Below are positions 49,148 to 61,299 of a DNA stretch of 64,000 bases, in pieces. The position numbers and the translations under genes were made by a program. The stretch comes from Eleginops maclovinus. Lineage: Eukaryota > Chordata > Actinopteri > Perciformes > Eleginopidae. The notes below the pieces were generated by a model, which searched no databases, was not told the origin of the DNA, and saw only the letters and a program-made list of their open reading frames with translations. Where the stretch lies: assembly GCF_036324505.1 (NCBI RefSeq), contig NC_086352.1, positions 12,224,501 to 12,288,500 on the forward strand. Reading direction: 5' to 3'. Position 1 is the first letter of the stretch. The number at the start of each line of letters is the position of its first letter.

Positions 49148-52100
49148 CAAACATTTTAGGTGACACCAACATGAAACAGATGTTTAGTGGAGGGCTCCTT
49201 TAAGATTCATGTTCTGCATGGAAATAAATACTTTAGTTTTCTTTAAAAATATATTTTGCCAGATATTGCTCCATATTTTAAAGAAAAGTTAAAGTACCGT
49301 TTTATTTTTACAAGATGCGTGTTTGTTTGTTTGTTTGTTTAGTTAGTTATGGTGATTCCTCTCAGCAGGAGTGCATATCTCACTGTTGGAGGCCCTGCAG
49401 GGCTTCCTCCCTTTCCCCTTTGGGTGTCTTCCTTGCTCACAGCGGTGTCCTTCATGGCAAATGGTTAACTCATAAGAAGTAATCCATCAAATGGATTTGT
49501 ACCCTTTGTCTGCCATTTATAAATTAATTTATTATTAAACAAATCAATGTATTAATTTGATATTTTTTACCGACCCTCTCTCACATTGCTTTTAGATGGT
49601 TTTTGCTTCTGATGGTTAGTGATGCACAGCTGAACGCATAGTGAGCGAGCTGAATAATACTGTACACATACTGCCTGCTCTAAAAAGGGCACTTAATATT
49701 TAAATCAAGTGTGGTGCCGTCATCACATCTTCCCAACCATCGATCAGTCAACAATGCTCATAACCAGGATTCTGTTTTCTGTTTTTCTGACCTTTTTTTG
49801 GTATCTAATGCACAGGAAATGTCATTTTGTAGTGTTAAAATTAAAACTGTTGGTTGCTCAAATGTGATACTTTAAGAATAAATAATTTCACAAACTTTTG
49901 ATATTTCATCTAGTTTTGCTTCCATATACCTCACAGCATTCATTCAAACATGTATGCACTGATTTATGTATTTTAGTCCGAAAGCTCTGCATACAGTAGA
50001 TCTGTGTATGTGTGCAGATATGTCTTCTATCAGTTTGCAATGGTCACCCCGAACACAATACTCATAAATACTTAAGTAAATATTGGTCGCTATAATGTAT
50101 CACCTTTTTGCAAATTGCACTTTGAATGTGGCATATCAGTTTGTTTTTACAGGGGAACATTGGATTTGTCTTAGTCTCTACATCTAAAAGAATCAGTGCA
50201 TCATCATTTTGATGCTTGTGTTATACATTGAAAAAACTGAAACATTGACTTGTTTTTATGTCACAATATTTCACATTACTGTATTAGGTTAGTTTAAAGC
50301 AATAATATTAAGTTAAACCTAATATTTATTTTAAATTTTTGCTTTCAACTAACCTTATAATGTGAAATCTTTTGACATAAAAACAGTGAATTAGAGTCAG
50401 AGTCTCAGTTTTCTTCAGTGTACAGCAAAGGTGTCCCTAATTGACTGACCTGAGAGGAACATTTTCTTCTAAAATAATCAGGCACTGGTCAGCGCGACTC
50501 AAACTGATCTTTATCTATTTTGACACATTTCATCTAGTCAGTCCTAACACCACATCTTCTCGTGCTTCACAGCGCTCTGTGTGTGTAGGATGGTGATGGA
50601 AGGAAGGGGGCGAGTTGAAATAACACTACTCAACCGTCTGTGCTGTTTGCAGTGGAGTCCGTTGGGGGTTTCTATGGCAACCCACAGCCTTTGAAACACA
50701 ACATCTTCGACCAGATGAGGTGATGATGCAGTGTTCTGTCTCTGCCAAGTGTGTAGCTTGCCTTTTTGTGAACCAGTGTGTTTAGTCTGTTAGTTTCCAA
50801 GCGACGGAGTGAAGCAAATAAATGGCTCTATCATGCATACGTTAGAAAGAACGCCTCCGAGCAACTGGAGAGAAAGTCGATTTACTCACCTGTTTAAGGG
50901 TCAATTTTTTACCAAATGAAGCATATTCTTTCAAAATGTGATGCTGTGGCTATTTTGAGTAGGAGCTGGGATTGCAAGTTTGAACCTAAATACATTTGCT
51001 CATGAGCATTTGTCCGGAAACATCCAAAACCAATTTTAACGGGCACTGTTTCAGGAGGTTTTATCTCCTCCACTATTTCATCCCCTCCCTTTTCTTTCCC
51101 ATGTTTAATTAATCACCTTTATATTTTTGGAACTCTGGATGACAATGTAAGTCTGTGGTGAAGTTCATAGAGGTTCAACATGACTCACATTTAATAGAGC
51201 TTGGAGCCTCTGTGAGATGACAACGAGGATGAACAACATGTCATACAGCCTTCTGTGAATCAGGTTTTAGCAGAACACTGATTTTTGTTCATCAAAATCC
51301 TGCTAAAAAATCCTCTCATTTGCTGCCTTATGCTTTTTGGGAGTCGAGTAATTTATTTTTTACAATGTTCTATGAAGGATTCTCTACAAGTTTCTAACAT
51401 TGTCAGGTTGAGGGGAGACGCAGACAGCCACAAGAGAGGAAAAGGTATTAAAAGTCTGCTAAATAAACATTTAGTTTCCCAAATAATTGCTTGCTTTATC
51501 TGCAACTTGAACATGTAACCTTACCTTGTTTTGTTTTTGTTTTAAACTGTTCCGTTACACCCACAATGAGTCAGGCCTTTGCTAAGAAGAGGAGGGACGC
51601 TTTAATTATGACCAGCAACCAAGGCCGAGTGCCTGGGGTCTATTTGCAGTAAAATATTCAGAGGAACCCCTCATGAATGGGAGACCATTAAAGTCAATTT
51701 AGAGCTCATTTAAGGTGCAACTATTGAACTTGAGTAGTTACTACAGACGATTTATTAGAATTAACATCAGAGCAATAATTCAAATGAAGTGTTATGATGA
51801 CAAGTAAAGACTATTTATGTTTTACAGCAACTGTGTGTCTGGATGATAAATGTTTATCCTGTTATCACTCTGTTTTCTGTCTGAAAGCACAACCAGCTGA
51901 TAAAGATCTTTACGAACAAAGGAGCAACACTCAATGTATACGGGTACCGTTGTTTCAAATCTCATCATTGATAATTAAACACTTTCCTTTCAAATTACTT
52001 ATAAGAAGAACTATACATAATTATTTTAATACTGTCTATGTCTTCCAACATGTCACATTTTTAACCGAAAATGTTCTGATAAAATGTCCTTTTTGTACTT

Positions 52101-52800
52101 GTAGACAGCTTTTTGGTAAATAATTGTACAAAGGTAGAATATCAATGTTGAACTTGGAACACGACAATTATTTTGACGCAATATTTAAATATTCTAGAAT
52201 TACTAGAAAAAATGCTAACAAAATTGTCATTAGAAAAAGAGAAGGTATGAAATTGCATATATTTTTCTCAAAACGCTTTTAAAAGGGACTAACACAAGAT
52301 GTTCCAAAGAAGAGTTTAGCAGAATGTCATTGATAAATGTATTCAGACTAGCCCAGTTTTGGTCTTTGACAGGATCAGATAAAGATTTCTTGAACTATTT
52401 CTGAGCTGACCTCAAACTCAGGACAACTGTCCCACATCCCCATCCCCCTCAACTTACAGCGACCAAAAGCTTTGCCTTTGACAGCCAGCCACCAGGAATA
52501 CTTTCAAAGACTCTTACAAATAAATCCATTAGGGAGTTAGAGCATCTATCTTAGTCCCCTTTCCATGTTAAATCGAACTCTATAAACCTGAGGTGGTGAC
52601 GTCTAAGATGTAAATCCAGTGCTTAAAAATACCTCTGGGTAGGCCCACGTCTGATGTGTGCGTGTAAGGCTTTGCAGTGATCACAGTCTTCACTTATCTG
52701 CAACCATCTTTAATTTTAAACATGCCTACACTTAATAAATGTGTTATTCAATGCATGCATGCTAGTTCATCCAACTACAAGCAAGTTTTTAATTTTTTTC
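49148..52800. other. Intergenic DNA between the hAT-like element and rgs9bp
   Basis: About 3.6 kb with no recognised gene. It holds a (TTTG)n stretch at about 49320-49340 and the foldback MITE at 50226-50420. The remaining open frames are short and unsupported. Confidence 0.5.
50226..50420. mobile_element. Foldback MITE, 195 bp, TA target duplication
   Basis: The left arm starts CATTGAAAAAACTG and the right arm ends CAGTTTTCTTCAGTG. The arms pair over most of their length (for example 'gtttttatgtcacaatatttcacatta' pieces against 'taatgtgaaatcttttgacataaaaac', and 'aggttagtt.aaagca' against 'tgctttcaactaacct'). TA flanks it at 50224-50225 and 50421-50422, which fits a Tc1/mariner-type MITE. 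It has no coding capacity. Confidence 0.72.
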
Positions 52801-52804
52801 AAAT

Positions 52805-52810
52805 TTTATT
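52805..52810 (-). terminator. Candidate rgs9bp polyadenylation signal
   Basis: AATAAA on the minus strand about 790 bases after the rgs9bp stop. The surroundings are AT-rich, so chance occurrence is possible. Confidence 0.25.
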
Positions 52811-53599
52811 ATAATAAATATACTTATGTATGTACATTATCTGACACCAAAGTCTGTAGGTTGTGAAAACCCTGTCTATTCACATGTTGCAATGCATACA
52901 TTCAAGACTGTTTGCAAGAAAACCCTGAAAAAGAACAGGCTTACAGTGAACGGGTGCATTATTAAAAGACTGTGGATCTCTCTTGTCCCTAAGTCTCATG
53001 AAGCACATTGTGATTTGATGCAATGAAGTAGATGCAGGCCTACTAAATCTTTGCTGTACAGAATTTATGAAGTATTAAAACAGTGCTTATAAGGGTGTGG
53101 AACAGTGCATATTTCATCACATCCAAACGGAATACTGGCTCTATTAGTTTCCTTACACCATTACCCTTCTCTGACTACATGACTCCTGACTTTGTATTGA
53201 AATGATACATTTAAAGCATCAATCTGCTGAACATTAAGGGGAATACTTAACAGTAGGCTACATTTACGCTTGAGCTTTCCTACTAATCCACTTGGATCAC
53301 GTGTTGTTTGCATCATCCTGATGGCCAGACATTGTCACGTAATTTCATGACTTTTTTTTCTCCAAAAATACACGACCTCTTGGCCCCTTAAAATACTTAA
53401 CCTGAAATGGTGCCCGTCGTCCATTGTGTTGTTCTACATGTTATATCTAGTGCAACTCCTTAACTCCACCGAATACATTCACAAATCCGAGAAAGATGAA
53501 TAATTTCGCGTGTCCACAATTGTCCAGCTCCTCAAAAAAAGGTATTTCACTCTCTTGTGGAGCGCATTGTGTCCATAAGTGGGCTGTTTGTTAGACACT

Positions 53600-54340
53600 T
53601 CAGGACATATTGACGACCAGATATCCTAAAACCCCAGCGACCGCAATGATGACAAAGAATACAAACACAGCGCAGACCGAGGCAATGCCAGAGTCCCTGC
53701 TGCCGCCCCCTTCCTCTTCTTTAGGCTCCTCTTCGCAGATGGAGATGACACCTACGGAGGAATTTCCTACACTCATGTTTGACTTGAGCTCCGCGCCTGC
53801 CTCCTGCTTCGCCTCCACGGCCCACGGAGCCACCTGCACCTTCATCTCCATCTCCTCCATCATCTGGCTCACCTGGGTGATCTCGGTCTGCAGGTCCCGG
53901 AGGTCCACTGTGTCGATGTTGCTGTCCGCCTCGTACTTCATATTCTGCACGCTCATGGCCCGGGCTGCCACTGTGGTGGTGCTGCCGGTCATCCCGGTTT
54001 GGATGAAGTGCCTCGTCGGCACCTTGGTGGGGAAATCCTGCCCTATCTCCAGGGACCTTTTCATGTCCACCTCCAGGAGCTCCATGCTGCTCGAGAACAG
54101 CACCCATAGTCGCTCGTACTCGGCCCGGTCCTCTTTGCTGATGGATTTGTCTTTGAGCAGAGAAGTCAGTTTAGTCCTGTTGGCCACGGCCAGCTCCTGG
54201 GCCTTTTTGCGGGTCTTCTTCAGCTCCTCTCGCAGGTTCTGCGAGTCCGAGGTGCTTCCCAGGGCGATGACCAAGTGCCTGTAGCAGGCGGTCACTTTGT
54301 TTAAAGCGTCCAGCATTGTTTTGCACTCATCTTTTCCCAT
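53600..54340 (-). CDS. rgs9bp: Regulator of G-protein signaling 9-binding protein (R9AP), single exon
   Basis: An uninterrupted frame of 246 residues starts [20 protein letters not shown], close to the family start (human 235 residues, also single-exon). R9AP anchors the RGS9-1/Gbeta5 complex to photoreceptor outer-segment discs and speeds transducin GTP hydrolysis, setting recovery time after light. Seen: an N-terminal SNARE-like helical bundle (about 1-110) with [20 protein letters not shown]; a heptad-rich helix around 148-172 ([20 protein letters not shown]) ending in MEMKV, also present in human; an acidic linker ([11 protein letters not shown]); and a C-terminal membrane anchor (about 220-243, [21 protein letters not shown]) with only a few residues beyond it. 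RGS7BP, the relative, lacks such an anchor and fits less well. The coding DNA is GC-rich against AT-rich flanks. The gene appears intact. Confidence 0.96.
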   Translation of the reverse strand: MGKDECKTMLDALNKVTACYRHLVIALGSTSDSQNLREELKKTRKKAQELAVANRTKLTSLLKDKSISKEDRAEYERLWVLFSSSMELLEVDMKRSLEIGQDFPTKVPTRHFIQTGMTGSTTTVAARAMSVQNMKYEADSNIDTVDLRDLQTEITQVSQMMEEMEMKVQVAPWAVEAKQEAGAELKSNMSVGNSSVGVISICEEEPKEEEGGGSRDSGIASVCAVFVFFVIIAVAGVLGYLVVNMS

Positions 54341-55111
54341 GATGACGAATTAAATAAAAAGTCTATATGCCAGAAATAGGAAATAATAACAAAAGAAGCC
54401 TGGAGTGAAATGGCGAGCAGTTGTGACGGAGCTTCGTCCGCTGTCCTTAATTTAGTTTCCAGAGGAGCACACCCCCAGCTCTACAACTCCCCTCAACGCA
54501 CTAGTCAGAGCAAATTCCTCTCTATCCATGCTCCTTCCTGTCTGCAAGCAGGCACTGAGAGCGGCTTAGATATTAATGCGTCCGTAAATGGCTTTAGGCG
54601 TCTACCTTTGCGCTTCCCCACTCGAGATCAGACAGCACAGGATAACCTCTCCTGCAGGGTAGATGCTGAATGGATGCAATCCAACCTCACTTTTTAGGGG
54701 ATTGAGATTCAGCTACAGGTGTCACAACATCCGCTTTTTTGCCGTTTATGGAGCCCTTTACTCGTCAGCAGCTTAAAATAAAATCGCTTAATCTTTAAAG
54801 AGGATGCGCAGCTGGGGTAATGGAGATATTCACTGAGAGTTAAAGAGAGAAAACTACGGTGGTGTATTGCTATCACACTAAAAAAAAAAATAAGGCTCAG
54901 TATCAAGTAATTACGTGAAAGTTTCTTGTTATAACAAGATATTTTTCACGTTTAAACAAGATAAGTATCATGTTATTACATGAAATTATCACGTTATTTC
55001 ATGATAATTATATTTTCACGTTATAACGTGAAAATATCATATCACGTTATAACGTGAAATTATCACGTTATTTGAAGATATGATATTTTCACGTTTTTAC
55101 AAGATATGCAA

Positions 55112-55745
55112 TACGGTGGTGTATTGCTATCACACTAAAAAAAAAAATAAGGCTCAGTATCAAGTAATTACGTGAAAGTTTCTTGTTATAACAAGATCTT
55201 TTTCACGTTTAAACAAGATAAGTATCACGTTATAACGTGAAAATATCATGTTATTTCAAGATAATGACATGGACGAAACAGCGTTCGCTTCAAAGAAATA
55301 GCCTATAAAGGAAGTAAAACGGCCCGACGCGCAACCGAATTGCCCGAGATGGATGTTTGTGATAATATATGCTTTTATTTCCTTCTTGGCCTGAGACACT
55401 GGGAGATATTGGCATTTCTTAGGATGGACGGAATTATAATAAGCATGCCAACGCTAAGGAGGCGACTGAAGTTCTTGGGGTTGTTCAGGAGGAAAGCCCA
55501 GTCAGACTTGGTGGATTTCTTATCTCAGAATAACGTGATAGTTGCATATCTTGTAAAAACGTGAAAATATCATATCTTGAAATAACATGATATTTTCACG
55601 TTATAACGTGATAATTTCATGTAATAACATGATACTTATCTTGTTTAAACGTGAAAAAGATCTTGTTATAACAAGAAACTTTCACGTAATTACTTGATAC
55701 TGAGCCTTATTTTTTTTTTTAGTGTGATAGCAATACACCACCGTA
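55112..55745. mobile_element. IS3EU-like DNA transposon (inner, nested copy)
   Basis: This has the same ends as the surrounding element (TACGGTGG...CCACCGTA) and its own 6-bp target duplication ATGCAA at 55106-55111 and 55746-55751. Its coding piece is on the plus strand whereas the outer one is on the minus strand, so the copy inserted in opposite orientation. At 634 bp it is shorter than the outer copy because part of the palindrome array is missing. Confidence 0.88.
55340..55564 (+). pseudogene. Transposase N-terminal (HTH-like) coding remnant, inner copy
   Basis: From the ATG at 55349 the frame reads MDVCDNICFYFLLGLRHWEI, then a segment containing MPTLRRRLKFLGLFRRK, and ends soon after SQNNVIVAYLVKT. 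The arrangement of 'YF.LGL.H.EI...DGI.IS..TLRR.LK..GL.RRK' is typical of the DNA-binding start of fish integrase-core-domain proteins of repeat origin (IS3EU-type). The catalytic integrase part is absent. Whether a short protein is ever made is unknown; relatives of this family are recalled, not searched. Confidence 0.55.
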
Positions 55746-55751
55746 ATGCAA

Positions 55752-55944
55752 CTATCACGTTATTCTGAGATAAGAAATCCACCAAGTCTGACTGGGCTTT
55801 CCTCCTGAACAACCCCAAGAACTTCAGTCGCCTCCTTAGCGTTGGCATGCTTATTATAATTCCGTCCATCCTAAGAAATGCCAATATCTCCCAGTGTCTC
55901 AGGCCAAGTAGGAAATAAAAGCATATATTATCAGAAACATCCAT
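55752..55944 (-). pseudogene. Transposase N-terminal (HTH-like) coding remnant, outer copy
   Basis: The minus-strand frame is the same as in the inner copy, starting at the ATG at 55944 with MDVSDNICFYFLLGLRHWEI (one visible residue difference, C to S). It runs through LRRRLKFLGLFRRK to NNVIVA, where the inner element interrupts it. The near identity of the two copies points to recent origin from one source or to constraint. Confidence 0.55.
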
Positions 55945-56049
55945 CTCGGGCAATTCGGTTGCGCGTCGGGCCGTTTTACTTCCTTTATAGGCTATTTCTT
56001 TGAAGCCAACGCTGTTTCGTCCATGTCATTATCTTGAAATAACGTGATA

Positions 56050-56215
56050 TTTTCACGTTATAACGTGAAATTATCACGTTATAACGTGATAATTATATTT
56101 TCACGTTATAACGTGATAATTTCACGTTATAACGTCAAAATATCACGTTATAACGTGAAAATATAATTATCACGTTATAACGTGATAATTATATTTTCAC
56201 GTTATAACGTGAAAA
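56050..56215. repeat. Array of CACGTTATAACGTG palindromes
   Basis: Six perfect copies and one single-mismatch copy of the 14-bp palindrome follow one another every 21-26 bp, separated by A/T spacers. Two more lie in the left arm of the outer copy (about 55017 and 55036) and two in the inner copy (about 55230 and 55600). They are part of the transposon and could be binding sites for its transposase. Confidence 0.8.
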
Positions 56216-56359
56216 TATAATTATCATGTAATAACGTGATACTTATCTTGTTTAAACGTGAAAAAGATCTTGTTATAACAAGAAACTTTCACGTAATTAC
56301 TTGATACTGAGCCTTATTTTTTTTTTTAGTGTGATAGCAATACACCACCGTAGAAAACG

Positions 56360-58060
56360 GCTTCAAAGCGTCCATAACGAAGAGCCAAAAAGAGACATTG
56401 TGTTTTTGCTTTGTTTATCTGAATGAGGAGCTGTCCGCTTCAGCACCCAATCGTTGATGTTTAGAGTTGGCTAAGCGCCTTCTGAGGTCACATGTGCGCA
56501 CGAAACAGATCCATGCAGGCAGGGAAACAAAGCAGCTGCGCTCCCATTGGTTTGATCACACAGGCGTCTGCGTTTAAAGTCATCCTGTCATTGGCTACTC
56601 GGTCCCTGATGTGGGCAGTGCTGTGATGCCTATCAGCTGATATGTCAAATCACAAAGCCCTACAACATATCCACCACTATCTGCCATTTGTCATCAGGAT
56701 CCTTCATCTGTTGTTATATGTCCGGATCAAGTGCACAAGTAGCTGCGTGACTAATAAGATTTTCAGCATTATTTCTAGTGTATCTTTACATTAAAAACAG
56801 TACTAGAAAAGCAACTGTGTTCAACACTTTTCCTGCTTGGTCCGTTGAACCACCTGCTTTGTAAATATATTAGATTTAAGGCAGAGAATGGATATAATTG
56901 TGTGAAAAGGCACATATTGATTTCTTGTCTTGCTTGCCTCACAGTCAATTAGCCTCAGAATTGCCTACACAAGGTTTCTGGGCAGGAAGGATCCCAGTTG
57001 TTGCACACCCACTGTTGGTTGGCTAATGTGTTGTTTACCGTCTTGGTAGATGCTGTGTTGAGAGGTGAGAGGCAGATAAGGCTGTGCGCTGTTTGCTGGG
57101 TTGCTCTTTTTGCATTATTGAGGGGCCTAATGATCCACTGACTGCAGTGTGAAGCTAATGGACTGATCTGCAGAGGATGCATTGTGGATCTTAGGGAAAT
57201 GTGCATTGTTTGCTTTATTGTGGAACAAGGATTTATTTCATTTTTATTATAGTTTAATAGAAATATGTACATGTTGCTCATTTGTTTTCATTGAAACTAA
57301 GATGGAATATTTATCCTGAAGAGAACTTGCCCTAATAATGATATTTATTTTAGTTTGGGACTACAGCGTTGAACTGTAACATCTAAACTATCTACAAAAT
57401 CTTGAACAACCAACCTTAGTTAACCTTTGAATCTTCAGTGTGCCTCTCCACATACAGAGACACGTGTTTTGTAGACCTACAGTAAGTCCCAATAGGATGG
57501 AAAATTCCTTCACATACACATTATGCATATCCTTAAAATCGGACACCTATACCTCTCCATTTCACGATAAGATGAATACAATCTCTCTAAGCCTCCGCTT
57601 TATTTCTACTGTAAATTCTGTTGTTGGATATGTGAACTGCGGGTAGTCAAGCCAGTGTCTGACTAATTACAAATGTCTCTTCGCTGCATCTGATGTTTTG
57701 TTGAGATCTTGGTTGATGGATCCTTTTTGAATATGTTTCCATGGCAACCTCTTACCTCCTGGCAAGCACTCTCCAGTCATTTTCCCAGGGATTCAATTAT
57801 TGCCAGTAAATTGTCGACAGTCAATGTATCTCACGTTGCATCTGAGATACATTTTCTGAACTTAGATTTATAAACCACATTTGGATTAATTGTAGAACTT
57901 TAAGACATGGTTTGAGGTTTTCCAAATGATATGATTCGATTTTCATGGATCTAACTTTGTACTTTAATGTATCGGTGCTGTGGTATCCTTAAATTATGTT
58001 CTCTCAGCTCCAAAAATATCAGCAAGTTAATTCAATCCTGAATTGAGTTTTTAGACCCAC

Positions 58061-58062
<2 letters not shown>
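56360..58062. other. Intergenic DNA with no recognised gene
   Basis: About 1.7 kb on the 5' side of rgs9bp beyond the IS3EU pair. The first 300 bases are somewhat CpG-richer. I see no exon with protein similarity and no repeat that I can name. Confidence 0.45.
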
Positions 58063-58470
<408 letters not shown>

Positions 58471-60960
58471 CTTCTTTGCTATAATAAGATTTCTGATAAG
58501 ATGCTCTGTTAAATTCAAGTGTCAGGATGAGTCACACATGCTGTGTTCTGATTGCTCTCAGACTGAACTCATAATGAGAAACCTGTGCAGAAGCTCTCAG
58601 CGGTTATCAGTTACACAGAGAAGAGTAACAAGATATTGAGTGGCTCCAGTTATTAATGCATTTTACAGAGATGAATGCATTACTGTGACTTGTAAAAAGA
58701 ACATTCCTTCTTACTTCTCCTAACATTGGCCTTGTGGATTTGTATCGACAAGTGTCTTGACTAAGAATTCACTGCACACATTAGTAAGATTTTGCATTTT
58801 AATATGAAATATAAACTAAACAGGTGTTTATTGTTTGTCAGTGTTTAGATTTGTATGGTTGGGACCTAAAGATTTAAATTATTGTTTTATTTGTTATCAG
58901 TTTATGTATTTTTATATCTTAGGGTGCCTTTTAAGATCTGGCTAGGGACAACAGATGGAAATTAGCATAGCAGCTAACTCTGGTTTATTTACAGTAATGT
59001 GTCTGTTAATCAATGAGCACTGTCCCTACCAACTAAATAAATGAATACAATTTTTTTTTTTAAAGATTGCTGAACTAAAGGTAAGTAAATATCCAAATGA
59101 ACATTAATCATATTTTAGATTTTAAACAATAGTAGAAGAATAGAAGGAACCCTTAATCGTCCCACAAAGGGGAAATTTACAATCTGCATTTGACTCATCG
59201 TAGTGTCAGGCCATATGTGAGACGCTAGGGGGGGGGGGGGGGGTTGTAGGGAACGGTGCCTTGCTCAGGGACACCTTGGTAGAACTTGGTCTTTCGGGGA
59301 CTTGAACCGGTGACCTTCCGGTTCCCAAGCCAAGTCCCCACGGACCTCGCTACCAAAACTATAAAACTCTATATATAGTACAAAGCAAAGTTATCAGTAA
59401 AACATTCAATTTTGAGAGAAAATATGTAGTTACAGACCAGGCAAAGCTAAATATTATTTAAAATGAGATTTGATAATAATCAAAAGTAGAAATATTTTTA
59501 TCCTGTAATGCACAATATTATTCTTTGGTGGTAAATATGGATTGTCTTAAAGAGGATTTCAAAATTGGATGTAAAGGTCATGGACACAGTGCATGCTGTT
59601 GGGTGACAAAATCTATGGACATGCCGGCTTTTGATCAATGAAATCCTCTTTGTCATCTGTCTGCTGCATAAATCCATCTCTTCCATTACTGTGATATTTG
59701 CAAATACTGACAGATGTGTTTGTGTACTACCCGTGATTTGTGTTACATTTTAAAGTGTCATTTGCTTTTGGATGTCATTTTTTTTCTCAAGCTCAAATCA
59801 GTGAAAACCAAATTTGTCAAAATATGTTTTTGATTAAAAAAAAACTGTGCAAAATTGATAACACTTGCATTAAAAAAGAAATCCAACTGACTTGAAATGA
59901 AGAAAATATAGCATGCTAAGATAAAATGTGTCATGTTAATACCAAAAGTCTGGAGGTGTTATGAACACCCCGGGGTTCAAGAGGTTAATATGAAGAGGAA
60001 ACCAACGGAGACGACTATAGCTGTGTGGTCAAATAATGCTATAAAATGATGCTGTAATCCAGATTAACAGATTGGGATTAGCAATATAATGCCCTCTAAT
60101 GTATATTTTAGTGGAAGCTATCATCAGTCCCTGAAGCTTTTTCATCATATGGAATCAATGGTTTATGCAGGAAATGGAGCCTGTTGGCACTATTCAATTT
60201 GTGTCGGATAATGGTCAGAAAGGGACACACATAGATGTGTTTCTCTCATAATGCAATAATACCCGGCGCAAACACATCAGAAAACTCCATATAATCGTGT
60301 TCTGCTTTCTTGATAATCCCAGTAAACCTCATGCACTGACATTTAAGCAGACTTCTCAGAAAAGTAGTACATACCTTCTTGCTTTGAGGTAGTAGTTTAC
60401 TAACCACTATGTCACTGTGTGGTCAAAATATCATCTGCTGAAAGCTTGTAAAACACCGCTCTTTTGACACCTTCAAGTTTGACGTCTTGCTTACAGAGTG
60501 TCTGGAAGAGGATTAGCACTGTGTAGACTTAACGTTGCATGATCACGAAAAGCCTTGATGTCTTGTTACTACTAGTAGAAAAAAAATCCCTTAAAAGCCA
60601 AAGATTGCTCTGGTCTCAGATTTAAATTTGGAATCATGTTGCCTGCTTGCTTTAAGTGGTTTGAGATGGCCGGATTAACAGAGAGGCATGCGGATGAGAG
60701 AGGGCCCAGAGATGGAGGCTGTTTGTGGAAGTATGAGGAGGATTCAGTCAGATAGAAACAGAGGCAGTGCACCGAGGGGAGAGAGGGGAGTGAAAACCAG
60801 AGAAAAAGGAAGTCTATCTTTGAATTATTGATGGACATCATCCACTATGTGGTCTCTTACACGGCACAGTATGCAGCAGCAGGGTGAACCGTGAGTCACG
60901 CCTCAACTCACGAAGGTCCAGACTCAGGAGGAACTCCACTCAACCGTGATTTACGCTCAC
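58471..60960. other. Intergenic DNA around the SINE
   Basis: About 2.5 kb of AT-rich DNA. Apart from the SINE at 59140-59356 nothing can be assigned. A short GC-richer piece lies at 60650-60800, without a convincing open frame. Confidence 0.45.
59140..59356 (-). mobile_element. tRNA-derived SINE
   Basis: On the minus strand the unit starts 'ggtagcgaggtccgtgg' (A-box-like) and has the B box GGTTCAAGTCCCC about 45 bases on, as in a tRNA-derived head. A body with a C-run (the G-run at 59229-59243 on the plus strand) follows, and it ends with a LINE-type tail 'tttcccctttgtgggacg' and 'attaagggttcc'. This head-body-tail order is that of teleost tRNA SINEs. No clear target duplication was found. 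Confidence 0.6.
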
Positions 60961-60961
60961 C

Positions 60962-60962
<1 letters not shown>

Positions 60963-61046
<84 letters not shown>
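60963..61046. repeat. (CA)n microsatellite, about 42 units
   Basis: Perfect CA run; the partner in inverse orientation lies 100 bp away at 61146. Confidence 0.97.
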
Positions 61047-61047
<1 letters not shown>

Positions 61048-61144
61048 ATCTCTCAACTCCATATGAAAAGGAAAGCTACGCTTACCTAAAAAGCCCTAAT
61101 ATAAACTTTGTATTGATCTTCAAATGTGATGCAGCACTTAAGAT

Positions 61145-61299
<155 letters not shown>

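Larger units (their letters stand above)
54855..56352. mobile_element. IS3EU-like DNA transposon (outer copy), interrupted by a second copy
   Basis: Ends are TACGGTGGTGTATTGC and its exact reverse complement, followed inward on both sides by a matching arm through 'taaggctcagtatcaagtaa'. A perfect 6-bp target duplication, GAAAAC, lies at 54849-54854 and 56353-56358. TAY...RTA termini with 6-bp duplications are, as I recall, the hallmark of the eukaryotic IS3EU superfamily. Without the inserted copy the element is 858 bp, too short for a full integrase, so it is non-autonomous. It lies about 0.5 kb upstream of the rgs9bp start. Confidence 0.85.

Noticed and set aside
53610..54284. 224-codon plus-strand frame opposite rgs9bp
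   Set aside because: Antisense shadow of the GC-rich rgs9bp coding exon; low-complexity Ser/Thr composition and no family resemblance.
54410..54697. 95-codon plus-strand frame just upstream of rgs9bp
   Set aside because: Begins in the rgs9bp 5' flank on the opposite strand, no recognised domain and no splice context; chance frame in slightly GC-richer DNA.
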